Origin: Musa acuminata AAA Group
Taxonomy: Eukaryota > Streptophyta > Magnoliopsida > Zingiberales > Musaceae
Direction: 5' to 3'
DNA: 64,000 nucleotides
Assembly (NCBI RefSeq): GCF_036884655.1
Contig: NC_088347.1
Location: forward strand, 16,787,501 to 16,851,500
The translations under genes were made by a program, and so were the position numbers. Numbering within the stretch: the stretch's first letter is position 1; every line of letters begins with the position of its first letter. Below are positions 36,186 through 48,207 of the stretch, in pieces. The notes beneath the pieces were generated by a model. That model did no database searches, was not told the DNA's origin, and saw only the letters and a program-made list of their open reading frames with translations.

Positions 36186-36889
36186 CAAGGACGCATCTAC
36201 AGCTAATTGATTGCTTAGCTTTTAACCCAGTAGTAAAAAAGATTTCCTTCTTTGTGCTATTAGCATTGAGATTGACGAATGCCTTTATATTTTCGAAGCT
36301 GGTGCCCTAAAATTTGAGCATCAAAAGATGAAATAAATCCTAAAAATTATGATCTCGGACATTTTTTAGATTCTCGTATGAACATGTAAAATTTCTGGCT
36401 AGTTGATTTAGCGACGTGTGATAAAGTGTGAGAAGAGATGTTTATAAAAGATTGTACATGAGGTGGTGTCTAAATTTGGATTAACTCAAGAATATCCATA
36501 ATATGTTTTGAGCTTTTTTTATCATGAGGATCTTATGATAACTACTTTGAGTTGGTATTCTATTCTTCATTTTTATTTTTTTAACATTTAAGATTTTATC
36601 ATGTTGAAATTCGTTTCTAAGCACTAAGAATTAAGTTGTTTTGACATCAATAATAAAATAATCGAAACGATTTCATAATCATTGATGATGAAAAAAAAGA
36701 TTTTGAAACTATTACAATGAAAATGACGTAGCTGGCATATCAATGCCATGCTATCATGGACGATCATGGCACACCCACAATATTATCACTTTTTTTTATT
36801 TTTATATATGTTTATAGTATATTTTACCTTATATTTTATATATTTTCGTTTGAAAATTATAAGAAAAAATAATCCGTAGAACTACAGAA
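36186..36889. other. AT-rich DNA after the Tat-like element
   Basis: Continuation of the sequence that the Tat-like element entered. No gene seen. The part after about 36,720 may already be the decayed start of the LTR described next, but I cannot align it. Confidence 0.45.
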
Positions 36890-38659
36890 TGATCACTTAT
36901 CAGAATGAACAAAAATACTCCAAAATGATACAATTTTCGCGTTATGACCTATTTTTATAGGTTGTGATGTGGTATAAAATGTTAGCTATCTCAGCAACCT
37001 AAAACCGCTCGAGTGGCACAAAATTAAATGAGAGTTTGACCTAGTATTCGGTGTTGATTGGATTCATAAGTTCGCATGTAAGGTCTATGAGATTTTGCTA
37101 ATACATTCAACATTCGATAAGTAGTCGTTTGTAGACTTGTAATTATTTGTTTGCCTTCTAAAGTCTTTATTTTCACCTTCCTCTCTTTTCTCTCTTACAT
37201 ACTAAGTGTTTGTTTAATTACTGTAAAGTTATCATCTTTGTGAGATATCGAGACTTGTGCATCGCTCATTTTTTGAATTAATCAGTTTGCTCTTTTATAG
37301 GTCATCTAGGATCTTAACGATGTTGCAACTAGGCTAATCCTTTATGAATGGATAACACAAAGGTACCGCATAATTTAGGTAATTTCAACTAAGTCCATGA
37401 TATTGTGGTATCAAAGCAAATAAGCAATTTAAACAAATAACAAAAGTTCACAATCTCATATGGCAAAGCACAATGGTGAATCAACCAAGATAAGGTAAGC
37501 CAAACTATTACTTCAAACAACCGCAATTAGACTGCAAGTGCAAATTCATTCTCAAGTTGTTGGAGCCACTCAAGATGAGCATGATAGCAAAAATAGTGAG
37601 TAAGAAGTTGGCTATTCTCCATGAGTAGAGGAAGTATAATCCAGAGTGCCAACTAAAAAGAGAAGCTATAAGGAGAGTCTCACAATTGTAAAAACCAACC
37701 TTGACATTCTTAAAGTGAATCTAGAGGAATTCTACTATGGCTATCGAAGGCTTCTTGAGGTAGAGAACTCGTAAGAAGAGGTGAAATATTAGATTGACAA
37801 GGTCAACTTTCAAGTAGATCGATTAATGAAAGACACTAAAAACTCTATGCAACACCTATATCAAGTTGTGACAGAACTCACATCTAAGATTACTTTGCTC
37901 ATGAGAGCTCTAAATGCAAGAGAGAGCAACGTTTGTGTTGCTCTATCATAAACCTTAAGGGCACCTAAGTTGCATTACTATAGAGGTACTAGGGATACGA
38001 AAGAGCTCGAGAATTTTTTGTTCAACATGGAATAGTACTTTCGAGCTACGAGGCTTAACTATGAAGAAACCAAAGTTTTGACAGTAACCATATATCAAAG
38101 TACTAAGTTCGTCGCAAGAAGAAAGCTGAGACAACTCTATCAAAGTACTTCCATTTAGGACTACAAAAAATAGTTTTCAGCATTGATATTAGATATACAA
38201 GACATGTCTAAGAAGGACAAGCTATTTGACTTCCTCAATGGCCTGAAGTCATAGGCATAACAGGAACTATATTGAATGGATATCACCAATTTAGTCAGGG
38301 CAATCGTAGCTATGAAAAAGCTTACCGACTTTGTTTCCTCGAAGGAATTAGGGAAGAAGAAATAATCTTTAGAAAATTACTCATCTAAGTATTCCCGACG
38401 GAAGGAGTCTATAATCAAGCAAAAAAAAAAAAGAGTTCCCATAAAGGGTTGAGTTCAAAAAGCAACAAAACCTGACGGATGCTTCTTGTGTGAAGGATCG
38501 CACATAGTGAAGGAGTGCCCACAAAAGCAAGCACTCAATACATTGATGACATCAATCCATCCACCAAATATGATAAGGGCAAGGTCATTACCCTTAGTTC
38601 GAGTAGTTCAGAATCCAATAGTAATAATGAGTAGTCATAAAGATCCCGGATGGAAACAA
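36890..38659 (+). mobile_element. Old, AT-drifted 5' fragment of a chromovirus related to the one at 755-7075
   Basis: Aligns with 930-2910 of the intronic element in the same order. It has an LTR part (AATGTTAGCTATCTCAGCA near 36980; GTAGACTTGTAATT near 37130), the primer site TGGTATCAAAGC (about 37406) and a gag start ATGGCAAAGCACAATGG near 37459. Further on come the gag middle (ACTTCCATTTAGGACTAC) and a zinc-knuckle half (GTGAAGGAGTGCCCAC near 38507). Many positions that are C or G in the other copy are T or A here. It stops at 38659, where SIRE element A begins; the rest must lie beyond the nest, outside the window. Confidence 0.85.
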
Positions 38660-39945
38660 TGTTGAATCTCGAATTTTGATGATAAAATCAATTGATGAAG
38701 TTATGATCTAATATGTATTTGAGTAACGTAGGACTAACTTCGATCATTAAAGATAAATCGATCGAAGTAGAAAGAATCAGACATTGGGCTGGAGGACTTA
38801 TCAACGTGCTAGAAGGACTTCGTGCCATGAGTTTGAGCACCGGGTTGGAAGAATCAGACATTGCGCCAAGATTGAATATTATGGGATTCAACATACCGAA
38901 GGATCCGACAATACGCCAAAGGAGAGAATGATGTGTTGAAGGTTCGAACAAAGCGTTGGATGAACCAATTACATGCTGGACAATATAGGATTCATGTTTA
39001 TAATCGGTTGTGTCTAGATCAAAGTAGTTTAGGTCTAATTGAGTTACTTTCAGGTGTAATCAGGCTAATTCAATTAGGGGCCCATTGGGCTTGAGTTGGG
39101 ACTATTTTGAGCCAAGTGGAAGGCCCATTCAGTATCCTATAGCTAGCTCAGGCGGTGGTACTATCAAGTCAAGCGGTGGTACTGCCAAGTCAGGCGGTGG
39201 AAACCCTGTAAGATAGTGTACATCTCCGGAAAATTCGAGTTGTGGTACCGTTGGTGTCAAGCGATGGTATTGCTCAGACATAGTCTCTCAAACTATGTCA
39301 GGTAGTTGTACCACCCAGTGTCAGTCTAACAAGCAGTAGAACCGCTAGTTTCAATATGGTAGGCGGTAGTACTACCCAGTACAGGTGATGGTACCCCCGG
39401 TACCTCGAAAACCTGGGATAAGACTGTTTTGGCTCCAAATTTAAATCCATTTTGGGCCTATAAATACCCCACTCATCCCTGCTCGGTTAACACAAGAACT
39501 AAGAATAAAAACATGAGAAAATGCTATTGTAATCTTATGAGAATTCCCCTCCTATTCTCTAAGTTTGATTTCAGTTTAAGGAAGGGGTGAGTGACTTGTA
39601 AAGGTTATCTCCTAAACCTGTGAAAAGGAGAACATAGTTGTAAGAGGGTAGTTGACCTTCACCCGATGAAAGAAAATCAATAGTGGAAGCCGATGGTCTC
39701 GACGAAGGAGGAATCAGGAGTGGACATAGGTCACGACGACCGAACCACTATAAATCTGTTGTGTTCTCTTCTTTGCTATTTACTCTTATTTTTTATTGAT
39801 TTACTTGCTCATTACTCTTGCAATGTTTTCAAGTTAAATATCTTTCCGATACAAACTTTATCGAGCAAGTTTTTTGAATCAACGAAAGTTTTCGAAAAGC
39901 ACTAATTCACACCACCCCCCGTTAGTGTCGATTTCGGTCCTAATA
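38660..39945 (+). repeat. 5' LTR of SIRE element A
   Basis: 1,286 bp, TGTTGAATC...CCTAATA (the last CA has become TA). It carries GGCGGTGGTACTACC-type blocks at about 39150-39400 and a TATAAATACCCC box near 39459. It is the same family as 48208-49500, with a more distant likeness to 14146-15621. Confidence 0.88.
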
Positions 39946-40009
39946 GTTGATATCATAGCCAAGTTTTTCTTAATTGGTTTAACACCCAAGAGAGATTAAA
40001 TAATATTTT

Positions 40010-40375
40010 TTTGCATTCAAGAGGGTCACTCTATCACTCATCCTCCTATGTTCAATGAGACATATTACATATATTGAAAAACACGAATGAGAGTTTTCTT
40101 GCTTTCTATGAACTTTGATTTATGGAATATTATCAAATATGGTTTTAAAAAATCCTCTAAACCTATGAATGAATGCAGTGATTTTGAAAAAAGATTGTTT
40201 TCTTTAAATACAAAAGCTATAAATGCTTTATTTTATGTCTTAGATAAAAATGAGTTTAATCGTGTTTCTATATGCAAAACTACACATGATATTTGACACC
40301 ATGAAGGCACAAGTAGAGTTAAAGATTCTAAAATTAATCTTTTGATGCATAGTTTTGAATTATTTTGAATGGAAC
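40010..40375 (+). pseudogene. gag of SIRE element A, 5' part
   Basis: Copia gag domain (RVFLLSMNFDLWNIIKYGFKK ... NALFYVLDKNEFNRVSI), parallel to 15690-15960 of the first SIRE element. Several stops and a small deletion around 40296. Interrupted by the Reina-type element at GGAAC 40371-40375. Confidence 0.82.
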
Positions 40376-40765
40376 TGTTAGGACTCTAGCTAGGAGAATC
40401 CTAATTGAGAGGGACATTCATGTAAAACCTACCTAAGCCGACCCCTATTACAGAGGTGAAGAGGCTAGGGTTAGGAGGTTGTTTCTTAGAGAAGAATCAT
40501 GAGTTGTAAAGGAATATAAGTCTTGAGTAGAAGTCCTATTAGGAGTTGGTTAGAAGTAGGAGTCTTAAGTAGGAGTCCTATTAGGAGTTAGGGTTTAGAA
40601 ACTCTATAAATAGCCATGTATTCTTCCTCTTTTGATAAGTAATAGATGAATATTTTCTGTAGCATTTGAGCAGCAACTTGGAGGGAGGAACCCTTATAGA
40701 GTTCCAAGGAGGCCGATCCCCTAAAGAGATCAACCCCAAGTTTAGAATCTGCAAGGGTTCTAACA
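40376..40765 (+). repeat. 5' LTR of the Reina-type element
   Basis: 390 bp, TGTTAGGACTC...TTCTAACA. CTCTATAAATAGCC near 40603 is a good TATA box. Two copies of an AGTAGGAGTC-type word precede it. Confidence 0.93.
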
Positions 40766-42097
40766 CCTGGTATCAGAGCAGCGTTCTTGGTGTCTCGCTG
40801 CCCTTTCACAGCCATCCATCAACCCTCCACAACCGTCCAAAGCAATTCCCACATTTGCTTAAAATATCGTCGTCAAATTTCGCCGTCATCTCCACCACCA
40901 CGGATCATCCTTTGATCTCCCCGTGAATTGCAACAGGTTCTGGTTTTCTACCTTACTGCTGCTACAATTTAGTTATCCTTATTTAAAAATAAAAAAAAAT
41001 TATTCCTATATTGCTGCATAAACTTTTCATCATAAAGTTTTCATCTCTACGACGAAAGATACATTACAGAATTCCAACCGTATAGTACCGTCTATTTGAT
41101 CTTGCTACTGTGTTTTTTCTATCCAAATCTCTACAAAATTTTCATGACATCTTTGACATTTCCTAACAGCAAATTTCTTTTAGTTTTGTCAAAAAAATTC
41201 TCAATATAAACCATTGATATTTTACGTCTAATCTGTTATACTTGAAAATCTGCACTGTAAAATTTTAGCCGCATAGCACTGTTTGTTTGATCTTGATAGT
41301 ATGTTGTTTCTATCCAAATCTCTACTAAATTTTTATGATAGATTTGACACTTCCTAATAGTAGATTTTCCTTTGGTTTCATAAAAAAATTATCAATATAA
41401 ACTACTGATCTTTTACGTCTAATCTGCTATACTTAAAAATCTGTGCTGCAGAAAATTTCAGCCGCATATTGTTGCCTTAACCCATCTATTTGTAATTTTT
41501 TTTAAATGAAATTTCTTATACCCTTCATAGATCATCTTGGCTTTCATCTAAGATTGATCTATTAAGGAATTCATCTCTAAAAATGATTTTGTGTTGCTAC
41601 AAATTTTCATCATAAATCGCTGAAATTTTTCGACAAGAATTCTACAATCGCAACTTGCACCAATTTCCTTGCTGTTATACTGCCAAAATTTTTTTAATTA
41701 AATTAGACATCCTTGCTGTCATATAAACTGTGATTTTGCTATCAATTTCTTCCTCAATTCTCTCAAGTTTTTGGTGGAAATTACGTCGAGAAACCGTTGT
41801 TTCTTCGATAATAATTCTACTCTTACAAGACAACACATACTTGCTGCAACTTCCACTTATTTCTATCAAACCTTTGCTACCATCTACCATAGATCCAAAA
41901 CTTTCATCCACAACCCTAAAACTCCACTAAATCACACTCTCAAACTGCACCTAAAACAGTCACAAAACAAGCCTAAACCACAGCCTACATCTACCAATCC
42001 ACCAACCCTTTCGACCATCACCTCTCTCAACCTATACACACTTTTAACCTGACAATAAAAGAGAGATCATAACATCACATATTTGGAGGCATATACT
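40766..42097 (+). other. 5' leader of the Reina-type element
   Basis: 1.3 kb without a coding frame. It starts with the primer site TGGTATCAGAGC (40768-40779). Inside it is a tandem duplication of about 191 bp (41081-41271 and 41272-41470) marked by TTTGATCTTG, TCTATCCAAATCTCTAC and TTTTACGTCTAATCTG in both copies. Confidence 0.75.
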
Positions 42098-43560
42098 ATG
42101 GCATCTGAGGAGGCAATCAATGCTAAATTCGAAGCCTTTGAGGTATGAATGGAGGATACAATTCGGACACTCTTTACTGAACTCAGATTGAGCCGACCAC
42201 TAAGCCCGAAGAAATCACATCAAGGAGAGAGCTATGCCCAATCGCACCAAGCCCGAAGAGATGACTTCCAAAAGAGGGGAGGTTCTATGATCGATCCCAA
42301 CTATCCACGTATGAGGGTGGACTTCCATAGATGGGAAGAAGGAGACCCGATTGGTTGGATTTCGCGTGCGGAGCGATATTTTTGGTACCACAAAATCGCA
42401 TACGCATCTATGGTAAAAATTGCAGCTATACATCTTGAAGGGGATGCCATACATTGGTTTGACTGGTTTGAACACACTTATGGAGTCCTTTCATGGCAAC
42501 AATTCAAAGAAGGATTGCTAATCCGCTTCAAACCAACCGATTACGAGAATATTGACGGACAATTAGCAAAGATCCGACAAACCTCCACCATTCAGGAGTA
42601 CCAAACCAGGTTTGAAAGGTTATCTAATCAAACTGATGATTGGTCTCAAAAATAGCTATTGAGGACCTTCATTGAGGGCTTGAAGCCAGAGATCCGGGGA
42701 GAAATTAAAGCGCGACAACCGTACACGCTTATGGCAGCCATCTCTTTCGCATGACATCAAGAGGAGCGATTGAATCATGAAGCTTGGAGGACTAGAGTTG
42801 CTCCTCAACCAGAAATACTGAAGCCCTCAACCCCCCTACTGTCAATCGAGTCCCTGCACCAAAGAAGTTGACAAGAGAAGAGCTTCGGGAGCAATCTGCG
42901 AAGCGGTTATGTTGGCATTGCGACGAGCTGTGGAGTTACAAGCATTGCTGTAGAAAAGGGAGACTTCTTTTGATTGAACCAATAGAATAAGAGGTCATTG
43001 AGCATTCAAAAGAGAGCCTTAAACATAATGAAGAAGATGCGGAAGAAGAGCCACAACCGACCAACGTTACAATACACATACTAGCTGGCAACTCAAACCC
43101 GCAAACGATGAAAGGGAGACTTCTTATGATTGAACTAATAGAAGAAGAGGTCATTGAACATTCAGAAGAGAACCTTGAACATAAAGAAGATGCAGAAGAA
43201 GAGCTACAACCAACTGATGTTACAGTACACGCACTAGCCGGCTACTCAAACCCGCAAACGATGAAAGTTGGAGGCCTTCTCAAACAACAACCGATCACTA
43301 TTCTCATCGACACGGGCAGTACTACTAACTTCCTAAATAGTAAGCTTGCTGTTCAGATAGCATTACCTATCGAGAATCACTGTAGGTTTGATGTTAAGGT
43401 CACCGACGGACGGATTTTGAATTGTGATCGTAGGTGCCCGCAGGAGAAACTATTGCTGCAGGACCAAGAGATAATTGCATATTTGTTCCTTCTCCCTCTT
43501 AACAATCATGAGGCCATGCTTAGAATTAAATGGTTGATGACATTAGATGATATTTCTTGA
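42098..43560 (+). pseudogene. gag-protease of the Reina-type element, broken
   Basis: ATG 42098 opens MASEEAINAKFEAFE and meets a TGA at 42146. The capsid domain at 42149-42655 (RWEEGDPIGWISRAERYFWYH ... HLEGDAIHWFDWFEHTYGVLSW ... GQLAKIRQT) is well kept up to a stop at 42653. The knuckle region (CWHCDELWSYKHCC, near 42910) lacks the regular His. An Asp/Glu-rich linker is duplicated (42955-43263). The protease frame 43108-43560 has IDTGSTTNFL near 43305. Confidence 0.87.
42955..43263. repeat. In-frame tandem duplication in the gag-protease linker
   Basis: Two units, 156 and 153 bp, starting at 42955 and 43111 with AAAGGGAGACTTCTT. They encode near-identical acidic segments (EVIEHS(K/E)E...AEEE(P/L)QPT) ending SNPQTMK. 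The 3 bp difference is one GAA codon, so the frame is kept. Confidence 0.9.
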
Positions 43561-43672
43561 AATTTTATGAAACTAATTATGAAATTTTACAGTAAGGAGA
43601 AACAGGTGACATTGCACGGGAAACGTGGGGGCGACATAACAACGATTTGCACACAACAAATGGAGAAGGTTT

Positions 43673-45435
43673 TTGCATAAAGCATGCAGCGGATTTTTGT
43701 TACAACTTGAGCAGCAAACTAAGACAGAGCCAATAGAATTTGATGATCCAAATCTACTTCCTTTGCTTGCTGAATTTTTAAATATATTTGATGAACCGCG
43801 CAACCTACCTCTTACCCGTCGGCATGATCATTGTATAACGATTCTTCCAGGTAAATCTTCAGCAAATGATCAGCCATATCAGTATGCACATCTCCAGAAG
43901 GATGAAATAGAAAGATTGTAAAAGAGATGCTCGAAACAGGAGTTATTCGGCCAAGTTGCAACCTCTACTCTTCACCGGTGCTACTTGTACGCAAGAAGGA
44001 CGGAACAAGGCGAATATGTGTTGATTACCGAGCTCTCAATGGCATAACCATCAAGTATAAATACCTTATTCCAATAGTAGATGAATTGCTAGATAAAAGG
44101 GAGTACAAATCTTCACAAAGCTGGACCTTTGATCCGGGTATCATCAAATACGAGCGTGCGAAGAAGACATACCGAAAACCACCTTTTGAACATACAACAA
44201 CCACTACGAATTTTTGCTTTCTTCAACAGAAGGTGGAATATCTTGGGCATATCATATCAGAGGAAGGTGTGGTAGTGGACCCCTTCAAAATTGGAGCAAT
44301 GCAAAACTGGCTAACCCCGAGAAACATAAAATTGCTACATGGCTTTTTGGGTTTAACAGGCTACTACCGTAAGTTCATGAAAAACTATGGAAAGATCAAT
44401 GCACCACTTACTTCCTTACTGGAAAAAGATGTCTTCCAATGGTTGGACAGAGCCTCTGCTTCTTTCGACAAACTTAAGGCAGCCATGACGACGACGCTGG
44501 TGCTAACATTACCATATTTCAACCGACCCTTCATTATTGAGGCCGACACATCTGGAGTCGGAATTGGACCATTTTCATGCAAGATGGTCGACCACTCGCA
44601 TACACTAGCATACATTATCTCTCTCCTATCAAAATAAGTCAATATATGATAATGAGATGCTCGCCATTGTGCGCGCAGCAACGAGGTGGAGACCCTACTT
44701 GATTGGTCAACGATTTCAAATTAAAACCGACCATAAAAGCCTCAAGTACTTTTTGGAGCGAAAGATATCATCCCCTGAGCAGAAAAAATAGGTAATAAAA
44801 CTTCTTGGATTTGATTATGAAATAACTTACAAAAAGCGGAAAGAGAATATTCTTGCAGATGCGCTTTCGCAGCTACCCGAGCAAGCTGAAGTTTGGTCGT
44901 TTCACTTCTGACTAGCGACTTCCTTAAGAATATTAAGATGGAATGACAGGAAGATTCAGAGACTAGTAAGATTATAAAAAATTTGGAGGAAGCATCAAGC
45001 TCCGTGGCTCATTACAATTGGGACTCAAAAAAATTACACTATAAGGGACGCATTGTGCTTATGATAAATTCTACTTGCATCTTCACGAGTAGATTTTGGA
45101 CAAAGTTATTCTATATGCAGGGTACTAAATTGAAAAGGAGTACGGCATATCACCTACAAATCGATGGCCAGACAGAAGTTGTAAATAGGTGCTTGGAGAC
45201 AGCCCAAAGCCACCCGCCAAATATGACTATCCAAGGATAACTCCAGACCCAGCTAAGTACCATTATTGATTGACGGATCGTGACTCGACGACGATGACCC
45301 ACTACTAAAGTGCTAATACAATGGGTGAACCTACCAACAGAAGATGTCACTTGGGAGAACTATGACGACTTGAAGATCAAATTCCCAAAATTCATGAATC
45401 GTGAGCCTCGAGGACAAGGCTGATTTGAAGAGGGC
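43673..45435 (+). pseudogene. pol of the Reina-type element, with RT palm and most of the integrase deleted
   Basis: RT starts near 43800 and shows SPVLLVRKKDGTRRICVDYRALN (near 43970). It then jumps at about 44105 past the YxDD palm to the thumb/connection (KVEYLGHIISEEGV, near 44235). RNase H (IIEADTSGVGIG) lies near 44535 and its end (KENILADALSQL) near 44840. Of the integrase only [22 protein letters not shown] (near 45135) remains. A chromodomain-like tail (VLIQWVNLP...VTWENYDDL) spans about 45310-45375. Confidence 0.88.
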
Positions 45436-45440
45436 GGGTC

Positions 45441-45834
45441 TGTTAGGACTCTAGTTAGGAGAGTCCTAATTGAGAGGGACATTCATGTAAAATCTACCTA
45501 AGCCGACCCCTATTAAAGAGGTGAAGAGGCCGGCTAGGGTTAGGAGGTTGTTTCTTAGAGAAGAATCGGGAGTTGTAAAGGAATAGGAGTCTTGAGTAGA
45601 AGTCCTATTAGGAGTTGGTTAGAAGTAGGAGTCTTAAGTAGGTGTCCTATTAGGAGTTAGGGTTTAGAAATCCTATAAATAGCCATGTATTCCTTCTCTT
45701 TTGATAAGCAATAGATGACTCTTTTCTATAGCCTTTGAGCAGCAACTTGGAGGGAGGAACCCCTAGAGAGTTCCAAGGAGGCCGATCCCCTAAAGAGATC
45801 AACCCCAAGTTTAGAATCTGCAAGGGTTCTAATA
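45441..45834 (+). repeat. 3' LTR of the Reina-type element
   Basis: 394 bp, closely matching 40376-40765. It ends TTCTAATA, so its terminal CA has changed to TA. Next to the second GGAAC. Confidence 0.93.
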
Positions 45835-46400
45835 GGAACCAAGCGAAACTATTGGAGACTTATACACCCATTTTACGGATATCATCAATAGTTTAAAAAA
45901 TCTTTGTAAATGTTTTACTAATTTTGAACTTATAAATAAAATACTAAGATCCCTTTTAAAAACTTAGGATCTAAACGTGATAGTAATACAAGAGATGACT
46001 TGAACAATTTCTCTTTTGAAGAACTTATTGGGTCTTTAATGACTTATGAAATAACTTGTATCGAATATTATAAGCATGAGAACAACCTTCCAAGGAATAG
46101 GAAGGGTTTGACACTTAGAATAAAAGAAGACCACTTAGGAGAAAACTCAAGTAATGATGATAATGACCTTGAACTCATCACAATAAAATTTAAGAAGTTC
46201 ATAAAACAAGAATCTAAGAATAAAAATGAACTTAAAAAAAATAAAATAACTTGCTATGAATACAATTGGTCGGGGCACTTCAAAAGCGAATGTCTGCGAA
46301 GAAGAAGCTGCCAAAGAAGAAGAAAGCATTCAAGACGATATTGGATGAATCAAGTACATCCGAATACGAGAAGCAAACCAACAAAGACGAGGTAATTGAC
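45835..46400 (+). pseudogene. gag of SIRE element A, 3' part
   Basis: Continues the gag: CCAAGCGAAACTATTGGAGAC matches 16059-16079 of the first SIRE element. It runs through the RSLLKT stop near 45965 to a knuckle (CYEYNWSGHFKSEC, near 46249) in which the second Cys is Tyr. It is followed by a Lys/Arg-rich tail. Stops are frequent. Confidence 0.8.
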
Positions 46401-48028
46401 TCAACCGAAACCCCTTTACCTTACTATGAAATTACTTGATATATTTCATGAGTTATTTTTAAATTAGTTAATAAGAAATATAAAATGTAAAAAAAAAAGA
46501 AGGATCGTGCTTCTCCTTCCAATGATTTTGAAAATTTTAAAAAAATTAAAAAGAGCATGACAATTGCATGTTAACTCCTTGTATTAAGTATGAAGAGTTA
46601 GATTCACTTAAGAAGAAAAATGTATTATTACAATAAACAATAATAAAGATCATTGGAATTAAAATAATATTAACAAATTAAATTTTTTATTGAAGATGTT
46701 TTAATGTGTTATACTATTGATCTTGATGATTGTGATGAAACTTATTTTTCATTTTCAAACAATAATGCAATGATAAGGTATGCTTATAAGAAATCAATCA
46801 CATAAATTGAAACAAACAAAAAAAGGGGGAATGTATTTTTTTGTTGAAAATTTCTCTAAAGCTTTTCGATTTTTATTTCAATAAGAGATCCTTAGTGAGT
46901 GATGAATCTATGTATGTTATTTTGAATCTCTTGAACTATGAAAGTGATTTTGATGATTTGATGATTTGAATTTGAATGAGTTTTATTCAAATCATGATTT
47001 CTCTTTTGATTTTTCAGAATTATAACTTAAAATTTATTCTATATAAATCAAGATCTTTTATCTCCTATGCTTCTTCTTGTTAAAGAGAATATTTATGAAT
47101 CATGATTTTTCTCTTAATTTCTCAAAATTCATAACTTAAGATTTTCTTTAAAGATTGCCTATTATTTGATCTCCTAAGATTTTTTTTTGCTATTTATAAA
47201 AGAAGAGATTTGTCAAAATGAATCATGACTTAATCCTTCATGATCTTTGATATTAATATCTTTTATATCATGATTTTCATATGTATAATTCTTTTGTATT
47301 TATAGTTGTACACCTTATGTCATGTTTGAAAATTGATGTAAAGAAAAAATATTTACAACATTGTATTATTCCCTTCCTTTTGACAATGACAAAAGGGGAG
47401 AAAGTCTTGCTTGCACATTGTAAAGAAAAACAAACTTGCTAGCTTGCACATCATAAATAAAAGCAAAATTGTTAGCTTGCATACTTCAAGGAGAGAAAAA
47501 CTTGCTAACTTGCACATCTCAAAATGGTAGCAAAGATTGCTAGCTTACACATTTCAAAAAGGAGAAAAACTTGCTAGCTTACACATCTCAAAAGAGAAGT
47601 AAAGATTGCTAGCTTACACATTTCAAAGAGAAGAAAAACTTGCTAGCTTGTACATCTCAAAAGAGAAGCAAAATTTACTAGCTTGTACATTTCAATAAAA
47701 AGCAAACATTACTAACTTGCACATCTCTAAAAAATTTCTAGCTTGCATATTTCAAAAACTTGCTAGTTGCATTTTCCTCCTTTTTGTTGATGACAAAGGA
47801 GAAAAAGTTATGATAATTATTTGATATATGCATGGGATGATGTATTTTGATGTTTTGATTATGCATGATGCATGTAATGATATGATCAATTGGTTCTTTC
47901 AATACTCATGATGCATGCAATGATGAAATACTCATGAATTCAAAAGTTCTTTTAATATGACATATTAATAGGGGGAGTTTAATTTAAACTTCATCATCAA
48001 TTGGTTGTCATCATCAAAAGGGGGAGAT
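46401..48028 (+). other. Pol-poor interior and 3' region of SIRE element A
   Basis: Very AT-rich. Only a relic of the stretch after the integrase is recognisable: SKAFRFLF and a following FDD run at 46855-46980, matching 18450-18590 of the first SIRE element. Then come non-coding sequence, the array 47396-47775, and the words TTGTTGATGACAAAG and ATCATCAAAAGGGGGAG before the 3' LTR. Protease, RT and RNase H coding is absent. Confidence 0.75.
47396..47775. repeat. Array of short units around CTTGCTAGCTTGCACAT in SIRE element A
   Basis: About ten imperfect units of 35-40 bp. Each has TTGCTAGCTT(G/A)(C/T)ACAT followed by C/TTCAAAA and a purine run (AGAGAAG-AAA). The core holds the palindrome GCTAGC. 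The same units in opposite orientation occur at 61,900-62,400. Confidence 0.85.
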
Positions 48029-48207
48029 TATTAAATCTCAAATTTTGATGATGAAATCAATTGATGAAGTTATGATCTAATGTGAATTTGAGTGACACAG
48101 GATTAACTTCGATCATAGAAAGACAAATTGATTGAAGCAGGAAGAATCAAACATTGGGCCGTAGTGAATTATGTCAAAAGATTGTATGTTGAGCTAGAGG
48201 ACTAGTT
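48029..48207 (+). repeat. 3' LTR fragment of SIRE element A
   Basis: First 179 bp of the LTR (TATTAAATCTCAAATTTTGATG...), aligning with 38660-38825. It ends where the 5' LTR of SIRE element B begins. Confidence 0.85.

Larger units (their letters stand above)
40376..45834 (+). mobile_element. Ty3/gypsy chromovirus of Reina type, nested in SIRE element A
   Basis: Short LTRs, 40376-40765 (390 bp) and 45441-45834 (394 bp), TGTTAGGACTC at the start, flanked by a perfect GGAAC duplication (40371-40375 and 45835-45839). It has a tRNA-Met primer site, a gag with an RWEEGDPIGWISRAE capsid, a protease with DTGS, RT and RNase H remnants, an integrase scrap and a Reina-like chromodomain end. Large internal deletions removed the RT palm and most of the integrase. 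Confidence 0.93.
38660..48207 (+). mobile_element. SIRE-type copia element A, gag-only, split by a Reina-type element
   Basis: 5' LTR 38660-39945, primer site region (GTTGATATCATAGCC), gag in two parts around the insert 40376-45834, then about 1.6 kb with barely any pol, a short-repeat array, a polypurine tract (AAAAGGGGGAGA) and the first 179 bp of the 3' LTR (48029-48207). The 3' LTR is cut there by SIRE element B. Stops in gag and the missing protease, RT and RNase H make it non-autonomous and probably dead. Confidence 0.85.

Noticed and set aside
42098..45430. Endogenous pararetrovirus (badnavirus-like) sequence
   Set aside because: The order gag, protease, RT, RNase H, integrase with LTRs, target duplication and a chromodomain is that of a Ty3/gypsy element. 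No movement-protein or other caulimovirid region was seen anywhere in the window.
47396..47775. CRISPR-like array
   Set aside because: This is eukaryotic DNA, units and spacers are imperfect, and the array lies in the 3' region of a retrotransposon.
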